Notes under the pieces: model-generated
Seen by the model: only the letters and a program-made list of their open reading frames with translations
Told to the model about the DNA's origin: nothing
Databases searched by the model: none
In this document: positions 10,552 to 19,550 of the stretch, in pieces
How the letters are laid out: each line of letters opens with the position of its first letter
Numbering within the stretch: position 1 is the stretch's first letter
Program-made: the position numbers and the translations under genes
NCBI GenBank assembly: GCA_003427395.1
Contig: BFEA01000021.1
Span: 123,773-152,258 of the forward strand
DNA: 28,486 nucleotides
Reading direction: 5' to 3'
Source of the DNA: Chara braunii
Taxonomy: Eukaryota; Streptophyta; Charophyceae; Charales; Characeae

Positions 10552-11064
10552 ACGACGAGCCGCACACATCCCAAAAAAAAAATGCACGTGTCCCACGTCA
10601 GTCCCAAATGGTCCCAGGTAGTCTCAGATGGTTCCGCACTATTCCTTCCAGTACCTGATGACGATGCCCACCAACACCACTTCTACCAAACCTCAAAAAA
10701 CAAATAAAGTTTGCGAGTGTCGATTCCGCCGACACCGCCCGTTGTACTTGCATGCCTTGCTGGTCCCAAGAGATCCCACTGGGCCAATGTGAATGACCTC
10801 GCTGCCACTGACATGCACATATAAAAAAAACAACGTGCCGCTCAACCTTGACAAGTCTGGTCCAACTACTAACAGACTATCGCCGATATCTCCAGTGTCG
10901 CCTGTCATACCGTCGCAATAGTCACGCTTCAATTTCCCCCTTCACTAAAATTGACGGCGAGCCCCTCGTCGCACCAAAATATCTAGCATTCTCCCTCCAC
11001 TTAGTGTATGTTTGACAAGCTACAATTTCGGCAGCGTAAAGCTACAAAAGTGGTTGCCGTTAAT
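10552..11064. other. Intergenic, no gene seen
   Basis: Repeated TCCCA/TCTCAGATGGT-like words near 10590-10640, otherwise unrecognised. Frames on both strands are short and lack domains. Confidence 0.4.
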
Positions 11065-11322
11065 GCGAAAAAATTTTGGCAGCATTTCCCCTCAGAAGTG
11101 GGAAAACACCCTGCCGAGGTCCGCCTGCCGGTACCACCGCCAATAAGCGTTGTCATCTGTCGCGCGCCGTCGAAAAATTTTGGCAGCATTTCCCCACTAA
11201 AATGAGAAAATAGTTTGTCGCAGATCCGTTCCGCCAGTACCGCCGCCGATAGCCTTGTCGTCGAAAACGTTCGGCAACATTTTCCCACTAAGGTGGGAAA
11301 GTTGTCTATCAAAGGTCCGCTC
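11065..11322. repeat. Diverged tandem repeat, periods about 105 and 91 bases
   Basis: Three units start with GCGAAAAAATTTTGGCAGC (11065), GTCGAAAAATTTTGGCAGC (11169) and TCGAAAACGTTCGGCAAC (11261). Each contains a TTTCCC..GGGAAA-type hairpin, perfect in unit 3 (11281-11300). A weaker fourth match lies at about 11450-11515. On the minus strand a 198-codon frame (11001-11597) runs through them and repeats a F-x(3-4)-GKCC-type motif. I treat that frame as a product of the repeat. Confidence 0.6.
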
Positions 11323-11920
11323 GCATCGGGATTATAATTCTTATTGGCATAGGAAGGATGTAACCTTTGTAAGTGCGTCTTACAAATCCATATATCGTAG
11401 TCCAGTCCATCGGTACCTCCACTAGCATAGCCCTGATGTTTGTAGCTACCGCACAAAAAAATCAGCAACACCTCCCCACAAAAGTCGGAAAATGGTCTGC
11501 CAAAATTAGTAAAACTAAGGCCCCATGCCCAAATTTTATTAGTGTCGCGCTGCCGTAGTCCCGCAACGTCCCTGGGCTTGTCCCGTTGGACCAGCACCGA
11601 CCAGAAGGGAGGGGAGCATAGTGCTCTCTGTCTTGGCTATGGCTGCCCTTCTCTTTTTCTCACACTCCACTGCAGACCTCCAGCCTCCTCCCACGTTGCC
11701 TCTGGCAGCTCCTCCAGCAGCCCGTCAATACTCAAGTGTGTTTGCCACACACTGGCAACACGAGTGTTTTTGTGTGGCAACTGGGGAAAACTGCCTTTTT
11801 ATAGTGGATGGGGAGGGTTGGACGTCACTCCAGCCCCAAGGCAAAATCGCGGGCTCACAGTGAGCCATTGATCTAGCCAAGATCCAGTGCTAACTGTGGC
11901 CGCACCACAGCCACAGCCTT
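11323..11920. other. Intergenic, no gene seen
   Basis: Mixed sequence with a weak extra copy of the preceding tandem repeat at 11450-11515. A CT-rich segment follows at 11640-11740. No gene recognised. Confidence 0.4.
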
Positions 11921-11922
11921 AG

Positions 11923-11949
11923 TGAGGGCAATTTTTTTAATTGCCCTCA
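11923..11949. repeat. 11-bp stem hairpin with T-loop
   Basis: TGAGGGCAATT (11923-11933) pairs perfectly with AATTGCCCTCA (11939-11949) around TTTTT. Confidence 0.8.
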
Positions 11950-11967
11950 TTTTTTATTTCCCCCCCC

Positions 11968-12003
11968 CCCCAGTTATCTCGGATTTTCATGAGATAGTTG
12001 GGG
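11968..12003. repeat. 13-bp stem hairpin with two G-U pairs
   Basis: CCCCAGTTATCTC (11968-11980) pairs with GAGATAGTTGGGG (11991-12003), including two G-U pairs, around a 10-base loop. The left arm abuts a poly-C run (11961-11971). Confidence 0.7.
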
Positions 12004-12256
12004 TCATGGCGTTTCCAAAACTGTTTTTATTTTATTTTTCTGATAAGAGGTTGGAAAGATACAACCCTTTTTAGTTTGATGTACCTTGACCCTTTTTCCA
12101 GGGCAGATACATCGGGGAGAAGGCTGTACTTAGTCTTTTCCTCTATAACCCCTCCATTTTCAGGCTCCCTCTAAAACGGGAGTCTGACAGTTACCTCTTG
12201 CAGTTTCTACCAGAGGTAGCACCTCGTAAGGACAAGTGTCCTCACGAGAATGCACA

Positions 12257-12299
12257 AAAAANAAANAAAANAANCANAAAAAAAAAAAAAAAAAAAAAA
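12257..12299. repeat. Poly-A tract with ambiguous bases
   Basis: A-rich homopolymer tract containing five N calls and one C, so its length and content are unreliable. It looks like a low-quality or heterogeneous poly-A region. Confidence 0.85.
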
Positions 12300-12378
12300 C
12301 TTCAACGACAACACGCCTCACCCTTACCTTGACCAGGTTCATGTTGTTGAAACCAGCAGCCCTCCCAACTTTTACTCT

Positions 12379-12520
12379 GCCCTCCCCTGAAAATGGGGAG
12401 GGCAATTGCATGTTGGGAAAGGTAGGGAAACAACCCGTGAAAAATCACGAGTTCAAATCCCGACAGGCTCATAGCAGGGTGCAAAAAGTACCCCGACTTT
12501 GATGATTTTTTTTTAAAAAC
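12379..12520 (+). mobile_element. tRNA/SINE-like unit 1
   Basis: Begins with a 9-bp stem hairpin, GCCCTCCCC/GGGGAGGGC (12379-12403). An A-box-like GGGCAATTGCATGTTGG follows, then the B-box-like GAGTTCAAATCCC at 12449-12461, about 45 bases on. The segment ends in a T-run (12507-12515). Spacing and order fit a tRNA-derived SINE head, but no clear cloverleaf is present. Confidence 0.5.
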
Positions 12521-12710
12521 ATTCGCCAAATAAAAAAATCTGAAATAGTCCACGTGCATGGCCTAGGTGCCCGACTACCTACGTAAACAAAATCAGGGCT
12601 GCCAAAATTGTTTTACGCCACAAAAAAAATCTTGGTGCAAACCACAAAATACAATTTTTCAAAAAAATCTAATTATCATTTTCTCGTTTTTTTTTGTTTT
12701 TTCTTTCTTC

Positions 12711-12890
12711 CCTCCCCGAACAACGGGGAGGCAGCTGGCAGGTCGGGAGGAGTAGGTCCTCCTCTTTCTCATCCTTCCATGTTTCTCTGTCTCTGTCTCT
12801 CTCTCTCTCCCTCTCTAACTCCAACTCTCTTCTGCTTTCTGCGTGTGCACTGTGAGACGCGAGATTCAAGATCTCGGGGCCACAGTCATT
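12711..12890 (+). mobile_element. tRNA/SINE-like unit 2
   Basis: Starts with the same hairpin type (CCTCCCC/GGGGAGG, near 12711-12731) followed by GCAGCTGGCAGGTCGGG, matching the head of unit 1. A (CT)n tract (12789-12820) and a short hairpin, CGAGAT/ATCTCG (12858-12874), follow. A related (CT)n plus GCGAGATCCAAG arrangement recurs at about 13095-13180. Confidence 0.4.
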
Positions 12891-13299
12891 CGTTCAAAAA
12901 ACGATGCTCCCATACAGTCTGAAAAGACTGTTTTTTCCTACTGCGAAGCAACTCGCTGCAGCTCTCTGCCGTTTCTCCCTTGTCTGTGTCCCAACAGCTA
13001 AGTGTGGCACTTCCACGCTCTAGCAGTAGATTCATTCGAGATTCATTCAATTTTGCTCCTCCTATCGATGGTAGCGGCATGAGGCCTGGGCTGCGGGGTG
13101 GTTGGCCTCACGCCCCGTTAACTCTCTGTCTCTCTCTCCCTTCTATGCGAATATCGGGAGCCGCGAGATCCAAGATGTTCGTCTCAAAATGAACTGGGAG
13201 TTGTTATGCTCTCACACATCCAAAACAATTGTTATTTTTCCAACCTTAAAGCAACTTGTCTTTTTTTGTTTCCCTTTTTTTTTTCCTTTTTTTGTTTTC

Positions 13300-13426
13300 A
13301 GTAATGATGTCGTTGGCTTATGCCAATGGCCATAGTAACCAGCGTCAGGCTTTGTTGGTGTCTCCCCTCCTCTTTCCAACATGCAGGACCTGAGTTCGAT
13401 TCCCATCAGGGAATCAAAAAAATAAA
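13300..13426 (+). mobile_element. B-box-bearing repeat next to a U6 fragment
   Basis: GAGTTCGATTCCC (13393-13405) is a near-consensus pol III B box with a small surrounding stem (CCTGA/TCAGG). An A-rich run (13415-13426) follows and joins directly to the 3' end of the minus-strand U6 fragment. A possible A box (TTGGCTTATGCCAATGG, near 13313) is further away than in a tRNA. Confidence 0.4.
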
Positions 13427-13480
13427 GACCATTTCTCGATTTATGTGTGTCATCCTCCGCGCAGATGTCTTACTAATCTT
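13427..13480 (-). pseudogene. U6 snRNA 3'-half fragment
   Basis: On the minus strand the sequence ends in GGATGACACACATAAATC then GAGAAATGGTC, the plant U6 3' end with one change (CGC to CAC). It is followed by a T-run like the U6 terminator. Upstream, AAGATTAGTAAGACATCTG and CGCGGA correspond to the U6 middle region with several changes. Similarity stops at 13480, so the 5' half of U6 is missing. A tRNA-type B box lies 30 bases away on the plus strand (13393-13405). Confidence 0.8.
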
Positions 13481-13990
13481 GGTGTGGCTGAAACGATCTC
13501 GAAGATCGTACGACCGAAATCGGCCGCGCCCGACTGCCCTCACGTATCTGGGTGAGAGTCTGGCATGATAACCTACTGGGCTAGCTCTCATTTCATACCA
13601 AATAGGAGCAACTCTTCAATATGAAGGCAAAGCCTGCCCGCCTACCTATGGCTAGACAGGCCCACCTGTGGCTAGGTAGGCTTTGCTTGTCCGCATCCTT
13701 TTCTGTGGCCGGCTACCTATTAACAGCCTGACCAGTCACCCAAACGGGCAGGCCATGATGCCGTTTTCTCGCGATCCCTGGCGCAAAAATTGAACTCCGC
13801 AGATCTCAAAAAAAAAAAAGGCATCGCCTTTATTCCATGTCACGGCCTTTTGGACTTAAAAAAAAAAATCAGTCTTTCAGTCATAGGTCTGGTCTGGATG
13901 GGCTTTGGCAGGTACCCGAATCTCATCAAGTCAGATCATCTAATCGAAATCTTATCATCAGTCGGACAGTTGCCCGACATTGAAAATCTC
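13481..13990. other. Intergenic with a nested hairpin
   Basis: CCTACCTA/TAGGTAGG (13641-13680), with an alternative stem GCAAAGCC/GGCTTTGC (13627-13686). The rest is unrecognised, with two poly-A runs near 13810 and 13860. Confidence 0.5.
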
Positions 13991-13991
13991 A

Positions 13992-14053
13992 GGCAGATAC
14001 CCTTATAGGGTTTCTGCCCCAACAACGTCACTGGTCATTGAAACCGGTGTCAC
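13992..14053 (+). repeat. ATACCC hairpin family, copy C
   Basis: GGCAGATACCCT (13992-14003) pairs with AGGGTTTCTGCC (14007-14018) with a single mismatch, giving a longer stem than other copies. CCAACAACG follows. A GTCGG/CCGAC hairpin lies just upstream. Confidence 0.65.
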
Positions 14054-14146
14054 GCCCGGTTCAAAGAAGACAGAAAAATAAAAAATAAAAATAGAAAAAC
14101 AATATACAAAAAAAAAACGATGAACAGGGGAAGAGAAAGGGAACAT

Positions 14147-14400
14147 TCGCACCCCATTTGGTCCTGTTTGTCGGGCCCGCGGTCGAAATCGGCGACAAAA
14201 CCAAGGGGGATAGCCTTACCGGACCCTTAACCACTGGATTTTCTTTAAACGCTCCACCACTCCTTTGTTGTTGATCACTAACCTTAGTCCTTGAATATGC
14301 CTGGTGAAAGTCCTATATTGTAATCAATAGTGATAGGCCCAAGGTTGACATTGGTAGTCACGCAATTCCATATAAACAGGTGTTGCGCGGCATATACTCC
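14147..14400 (+). repeat. Dispersed repeat family, copy 2
   Basis: Diverged copy of the 6475-6760 repeat, recognised by GGGGGATAGCC, GCTCCACCACTCC and GTGATAGGCCCAAGG in the same order. It lies about 130 bases after one of the ATACCC hairpins, while copy 1 lies about 350 bases before one. The two families may therefore be parts of one larger element. Confidence 0.5.
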
Positions 14401-14795
14401 TACCAAACGCCCCAAGGCCACAACTTGGTTTATCGACAAAATCCACAACCGCCAAACCTTGACATTCGCCACAGGGGGGGGCTGGTGTCGCTCATGGCGA
14501 CCATACGCAACATTTCTTGTGTCAAAGTCGCACCTTGAGTCCGTTTTACAGATGCCTTTGTCGAGGCTGTGAAAAATTTCAATTGAGTGTTAGACATCAT
14601 AAAAATGCTCTATTGTATCGCATGCTATGTGGGCTCTAAAGTCCTTGCTAAATAAGACTGAAAAAAAAAACATCCCTAAAACTTGTAGCACCGGCGGTCA
14701 ATCCCGACGCCGGCATAGGAATGTTGTCTCCACGTGCGCACACACGCCACAAACAAACATATCAACCAAAAGAAATATTTTTTTTAACTCGAACT
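14401..14795. other. Intergenic, no gene seen
   Basis: No gene, RNA or element recognised. Includes a poly-G run near 14475 and A/T runs near 14655 and 14775. Confidence 0.45.
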
Positions 14796-14951
14796 TAAAC
14801 CACAGGTCCCCCCGCCACCGAAAACCTTAGTCCCTGTGAGTTAGGGCCGGGTTGTATGGAGGGGCGGCGACCGTAAACCACAGGTCCCCCCGCCACCGAA
14901 AACCTTAGTCCCTGTGAATTAGGGCCGGGTTGTACGGAGGGGCGGCGACCG
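14796..14951. repeat. 78-base tandem duplication
   Basis: 14796-14873 and 14874-14951 are the same 78 bases with two differences. The unit starts TAAACCACAGGTCCCC. Because 78 is a multiple of three, minus-strand frames show a 26-residue repeat. Confidence 0.9.
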
Positions 14952-15484
14952 TACGGAGGCGCCGGGTTGTACAGAGGCGGACGGGTCCAATCCCGCCATT
15001 TTGCAAGTGACAACTTTGCCGATTTTTTGTTCTCAGAAAAAGTCATGAAAATATCTGAAAATTTGAGGATCTCTAGATTAGGTCGTCGTGATCTTTCAGG
15101 GAAAAATATCAGGAAAAAAAAAAAAATCATTTTGACGGTGAAATATTCGTCGCGCCAATTCGGTTTATTTCTATTTTTGTCGCAAATTTCGTACGGAGGC
15201 CCGCCCGGTTTTCCACGCTGTACGACCGGTACCCGTCGTGAAACGGCGTTACCGGTACCCCGAGGTTTTTTACGTCAGGGAGACCTGTGGTTTAATCAAA
15301 AACAAAAATATTAATCGGCAAATGTGTTGGTTTTGTAATATCAACAAGGGAGAAATCACGCGCCAACACACTTTCTACTTTCCCTCTGAATACAGAATTA
15401 ATCCCAACAAAAAACATGTCTGCCTCCCATGGTGCAACCAACTTTCGAGTCAAATTCTTCGAATAAAAAATTATCTATGTTACT
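14952..15484. other. Intergenic, recurrent GTACGGAGG words
   Basis: Unrecognised sequence. GTACGGAGG or close variants occur near 14933, 14951, 14969 and 15190, and again in the end of the 18030-18775 element. A CCGGTACCC/CCGGTACCCC direct repeat lies near 15220-15258. Confidence 0.45.
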
Positions 15485-15560
15485 TGCAAAAAAACAGGGT
15501 GGACACCCTTGTAAGGGTATTCGCGCCAACACCTGGTCGAATATGACAGCCTGAACAGTC
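15485..15560 (+). repeat. ATACCC hairpin family, copy D
   Basis: ACACCCTTGTAAGGGTAT (15503-15520) is the family hairpin with one mismatched pair, followed by CGCCAACACC. It shares CTTGCAAAAA and CAGGG upstream with copy A. Confidence 0.65.
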
Positions 15561-15719
15561 GAAGGTTTGAAACCACCTACGTGAAAGTTCGGTCAAACGC
15601 TGATTTTTTTTTTCCCCTCAATTTTTTTTAGGTTTTTTTTAGGGGGGGTGTAAAAATACAAATATACAGAGGCAAGGGGAAATACCTCGCCGAAAGCAAA
15701 CCGCGGCCCCCCTCCCCTT

Positions 15720-15925
15720 CCTGTGCTATGTGTGAGTATGTGTGTGTATGTGTATGTGTGTGTATGATAAATAAATCGATTAATCAATGTAAATAAAAAA
15801 AAGTAAAAAACAAAAAGCAACGGACGGTGCATACTCGCATGCGTACGTGTGTGTATGTGTGTATGTGTGTATGTGTGTATGTGTATGTGTGTGCACGCGT
15901 GTGAGTGTAAGGGGGGGGGGGGGAC
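15720..15925. repeat. TG/TATG microsatellites and poly-G
   Basis: Imperfect (TG)n and (TGTGTATG)n runs at 15726-15766 and 15845-15905, then a G homopolymer at 15911-15923. The bases between (15767-15844) are AT-rich and hold no gene. Confidence 0.8.
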
Positions 15926-16179
15926 CTTCCCCCAACCAATCACCAAAAAAATCAATACATAATTAAAAAAATAAAACATGTGCCACACATGCGTGTGCAC
16001 TACCCCCCACTCACGCAGAAACACACACTTTAAACGATTCAATGGATTGAAGTAGTATGTGTGTTTGTGTGTGCATGTGTATGTATGTGAACGCGGACCT
16101 ATGTGTGACGGGGAGAGCGGAAAAAAAAACAGAGAAAGAAAAAGATGTGTGCGTGTGAGTGTAAGTGAGCGCACACCCA

Positions 16180-16181
<2 letters not shown>

Positions 16182-16266
<85 letters not shown>

Positions 16267-16278
16267 NNNNNNNNNNNN

Positions 16279-16318
<40 letters not shown>
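16182..16318. repeat. (GA)n microsatellite containing an N gap
   Basis: A long uninterrupted (GA)n tract is broken only by 12 Ns at 16267-16278. The true repeat length is not known. Confidence 0.95.
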
Positions 16319-16322
<4 letters not shown>

Positions 16323-16345
16323 AAAATAATCAATCCAATCAACTT

Positions 16346-16475
16346 TTGGTTGGTTGGTTGGTTGGTTGGTTGGTTGGTTGGTTGGTTGGTTGGTTGGTTG
16401 GTTGGTTGGTTGGTCGGTCGGTTGGTCGGTTGGTCAATTGGGTGGTTGGTAGGTTGGTCGGTTGGTTGGTGGGTT
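16346..16475. repeat. (TTGG)n microsatellite
   Basis: A pure TTGG tetranucleotide run, degenerating to TCGG and related units after about 16410, then into GATG/GAAT-like words to about 16560. Confidence 0.9.
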
Positions 16476-16561
16476 GGATGGTCAACCGATTGATTCGATC
16501 GATCGATAGAAGGATGGATGAACGGATAAATGAATGGATGAATGGCTTGATGGATTGCTTG

Positions 16562-17170
16562 ATTGATTAATTAATTTAGACAAATGTGTAACAAATTGAA
16601 GGAAAAAAATAAGAGGGAACGTGATTAAATTGGAGGTATTCCCAAATTAATAAGCCCTCCCAACTTTTGTATTTCGTTTTTTCTTCAATGAAATTAACTG
16701 GACTTTTGCAAGTAGAAGATTTATCTACTCGTATTTCATTAAACAAAATAAAAAATAAAAAGTATCAAAAAGGGGTTTGGAGTGCCCCGAACCTGGGGAC
16801 GGGACCTTCTTGGAGTTCAAGCTGGCCTTGTTGCCCCTCGATGGGGGTCCAAATCGATAGATGGATGGTTTGAATGATTAATTAATTTAGCAAAGTTCAT
16901 AACAAGCCGAAGAAAAAAAAAAGGGAAGAAAACACGATAAAATAGGGATTGTTCCTAAATTAATGATCCCTCTCAACTTCTGAGTTTTTTTTTTTCTTTA
17001 ATAAAATTAACTGGACTTTCGCAAGTAGGAGATTCATCTATTTGTAATTCATAATAAAATTGAAAAATACAAAATTTCAAAAAGGGGTTTGGCGTGCCCT
17101 GAACCTGGGGGCTAACCTTCTCGGAGTTCAAGCCGACCCTGTTGCCCTTCGGTGGGGGTCCGACCCCCCC
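16562..17170. repeat. Diverged tandem duplication, unit about 310 bases
   Basis: 16562-16871 and 16872-17170 align along their length. Both hold ATTAATTAATTTAG, AAATTAACTGGACTTT, GCAAGTAG, CAAAAAGGGGTTTGG, GAGTTCAAGC and GGGGGTCC in order. The similar words near 16500 suggest the first unit may begin there. No coding frame is conserved between copies. Confidence 0.8.
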
Positions 17171-17997
17171 CTAAACGTTATGGGGGGTAACACTGATCTC
17201 ATTTGTATTTTAAATTATGTTTTCTTAAAAAATATAAAAATATATAATATTTGTATATATTCTAATTGTAATAATAAAAAAATCCAAGGTACTAATGTAT
17301 GTGAAAAGGTATAATAACAAAACGAAATGGTAATTTAACTTATTGCAAAACTCATAAAAATATGAGTTTAAGTAAACGAATCAATTGCTTGTGTTACTAA
17401 AACTGGAATGATCTTTGAAGGGTTGATTTACATTGAGAGGGAAAATGACTTCAGTTGGATGCTCTTACAATAAATAGCATGGTTAATAATTATATGATTA
17501 TTTAAAAATTTTGATATAAGAAAAATTTAGAGAGATCTGAATTTTATTTTAAAATTGAATTATTACTAACTAAGTTCATAGTTGAATTATAACTTATGAA
17601 ACAACTTTATATTTTGATTTGAGATGGAAACTGACACTGTAGTTATTTTATATAATTCGCGCTTTATTTAAAGAATCGGTGTTGCAATGGTTTAACAACC
17701 TTGTTTTGCTTATTTTATACTACATACGCAAATTCGTAACACTGACCCTACTACTTTAAATAAAAAATACCTCAATGTGATCCATTTTTTATGTAACAGA
17801 CATAAGTTGCTACAAGCGGATCGCTTGCTCAATAGGGATGTCGCATCTCATAAGGATTGTGATTCCTTAATATTATGTAAGATTTGTGTCTGGCGAAACC
17901 CTGTTTTTTTATACGAGGAGCATAAGAGGTATGACGAAGGCACACTATTACAACTTCAATCAAGATAAAATGTATACAATATATATATATATATATA

Positions 17998-18029
<32 letters not shown>
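17171..18029. other. AT-rich intergenic domain, ending in an (AT)n tract
   Basis: Strongly AT-rich with no gene recognised. An (AT)n/(TATAA)n microsatellite occupies 17979-18029 and abuts the transposon that starts at 18030. Confidence 0.7.
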
Positions 18030-18775
18030 CAGGGTAACCGGCGTTCAGGATGGGCCGAACGCCCGAACGTATGGGACCCCTTGGGGATGCGTTCAGCCGT
18101 TCGGGCCCAACGTGGACCCAAAAAAAAACAAAACAAAAAAACAAGTCATCAAAAAACTCTGAAGAAACGATATGTTATGGAAAAAATTAAATTAAACAAG
18201 ATTTGCCTCAGCATTACATCCTAATTCCTAACCAAATTTGAAATAAAAATAAAATACTGCAAATAAATACTAATAATAAAAATAAATAAAAATAAAAAGA
18301 GAATTAAATTTAGTGAGTGTGCGAGCATGATTTCGACACTGCCATCTTTGGCGATTTTTTATTTTTTTTTGGCATTGCTAAATACCCTGAAAATTTACAG
18401 ATGTATACTTCACATAATGCAAAACCCACCAAAAAAGTTTCAAAAAATAATAAAATTGTTTAGACTTCGAACTCAAGTGAAAACAAAAAGTAAAAAGTGA
18501 AAAAAAATGTGGGCGAGCACGTTTTGACACCGCAATCTTTGGCGATTTTTAATTCCTATTTGGCTTATCCAAACAACTTAAAAATTTAAAGGCATGTACC
18601 TCACGTCATAGAGAACTCACAAAAAATAATTCAGAAAACAAAAAAAAAATAGGCCCCGAGATATTTTGTGGCGGGGGTCAAACGCCGTCGGGTTCGGACC
18701 CCGTACGGGACCCCGAACACCCGTACGTACGGAGGTCTGCTCGAGGACCTCCGTACGTACAGGCTGGTGACCCTG
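18030..18775. mobile_element. Non-autonomous inverted-repeat transposon
   Basis: Ends CAGGGTAACC (18030-18039) and GGTGACCCTG (18766-18775) match as inverted repeats at 9 of 10 bases. A TA dinucleotide flanks both sides, which could be a 2-bp target duplication, but the left flank is an (AT)n tract so this is weak. The right end carries a perfect 15-bp stem, GTACGTACGGAGGTC with its complement (18723-18760). Inside, a segment of about 140 bases is present twice (about 18317-18456 and 18509-18650). Part of the interior is shared with the two hAT-like elements downstream. No transposase frame. Confidence 0.65.
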
Positions 18776-18868
18776 TATTCAATTAAACAAAACTCTAACT
18801 TGAAGTTGTGGAAGGGCTCTCACAACCATTATGTTAGAGGTCAATGTGCTTGATGGTAATATGAGAAT

Positions 18869-19150
18869 CAAGGCTAACAACTGGGCCGCTCGGGTAACCT
18901 ATTTTCCTGGGCAGCCCGGACGTGCAAGAACTAAGGAAGGTCCAAGCAAAAAAAAAAAAAAAAAAAAAAATCCAAAAAAACTATGTTATCCAGAAAAATA
19001 ATTTGAACAACTTTTTGCCTCAGGGTCACATCAAAATTATTTACCAAAATTAAAATTAAAATTAAAAAATATATATATTTATTTTATTTATTTATTGATT
19101 TATTTTTGGTCTGACCGGGCAAGTGGAGTCGAACCACTCTGGTAGCCTAG
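18869..19150. mobile_element. hAT-like MITE, copy 1
   Basis: The left end CAAGGCTAACA and right end GGTAGCCTAG are imperfect inverted repeats of the CTAGGCTACCA family. Flanks ATGAGAAT (18861-18868) and GTGAGAAT (19151-19158) match at 7 of 8, the target-duplication length of hAT elements. The interior is AT-rich and shares a CTATGTTAT and CCTCAGGGTCACAT segment with the next element. The minus strand has a B-box-like GGTTCGACTCC near its right end, probably by chance. Confidence 0.75.
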
Positions 19151-19261
19151 GTGAGAATCCTTCGTAAATCATAACATATTACCTGAATCTCCGAACATAC
19201 AAAGATATTTTATGGTAATATGAGTAAACGTTCAAATATTTGTAAATTTATACATTACAAA

Positions 19262-19542
19262 CTAGGCTACCAGCCGGGCCGCCCGGGTCCCGGGTGGCCA
19301 GCCCGTGCAAGGACCAGGTAAGGTCCCAGCCAAAAAATAAAAATAAAAAAAATCAAAAAATACGAAAAAAAACTATGTTATACAGAGAAATAATATAAAC
19401 AACGTTTTCCTCAGGGTCACATTGAAATTCTGCACCAGATTTAGAATAAAAAATAAAATTGTTATTTTTTATTTTAATTTGAATTTTTTTATTGTTTTTG
19501 GCACGGCCTGGCAAGTTACCCTGGGCCACTTTGGTAGCCTAG
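19262..19542. mobile_element. hAT-like MITE, copy 2
   Basis: Perfect 11-base ends CTAGGCTACCA (19262-19272) and TGGTAGCCTAG (19532-19542). Flanks ATTACAAA (19254-19261) and ATTACAGA (19543-19550) match at 7 of 8. The same family as 18869-19150, with the same internal order and an overall length of 281 bases. No coding sequence. Confidence 0.8.
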
Positions 19543-19550
19543 ATTACAGA

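Noticed and set aside
14795-15130. Minus-strand frame with a 26-residue repeat
   Set aside because: The repeat is produced by the 78-base tandem DNA duplication. No independent coding evidence.
15593-16342. 249-codon minus-strand frame
   Set aside because: Ser-Leu runs from (CT)n and His-Thr runs from (TG)n. Crosses the N gap and has no domain.
16059-16493. Plus-strand frame rich in Arg-Glu then Gly-Trp-Leu-Val
   Set aside because: Direct translation of (GA)n and (TTGG)n microsatellites across an N gap.
19100-19150. tRNA B box (GGTTCGACTCC, minus strand) in the hAT-like MITE
   Set aside because: The related element at 19262-19542 lacks it, so it is probably a chance match in the terminal region.
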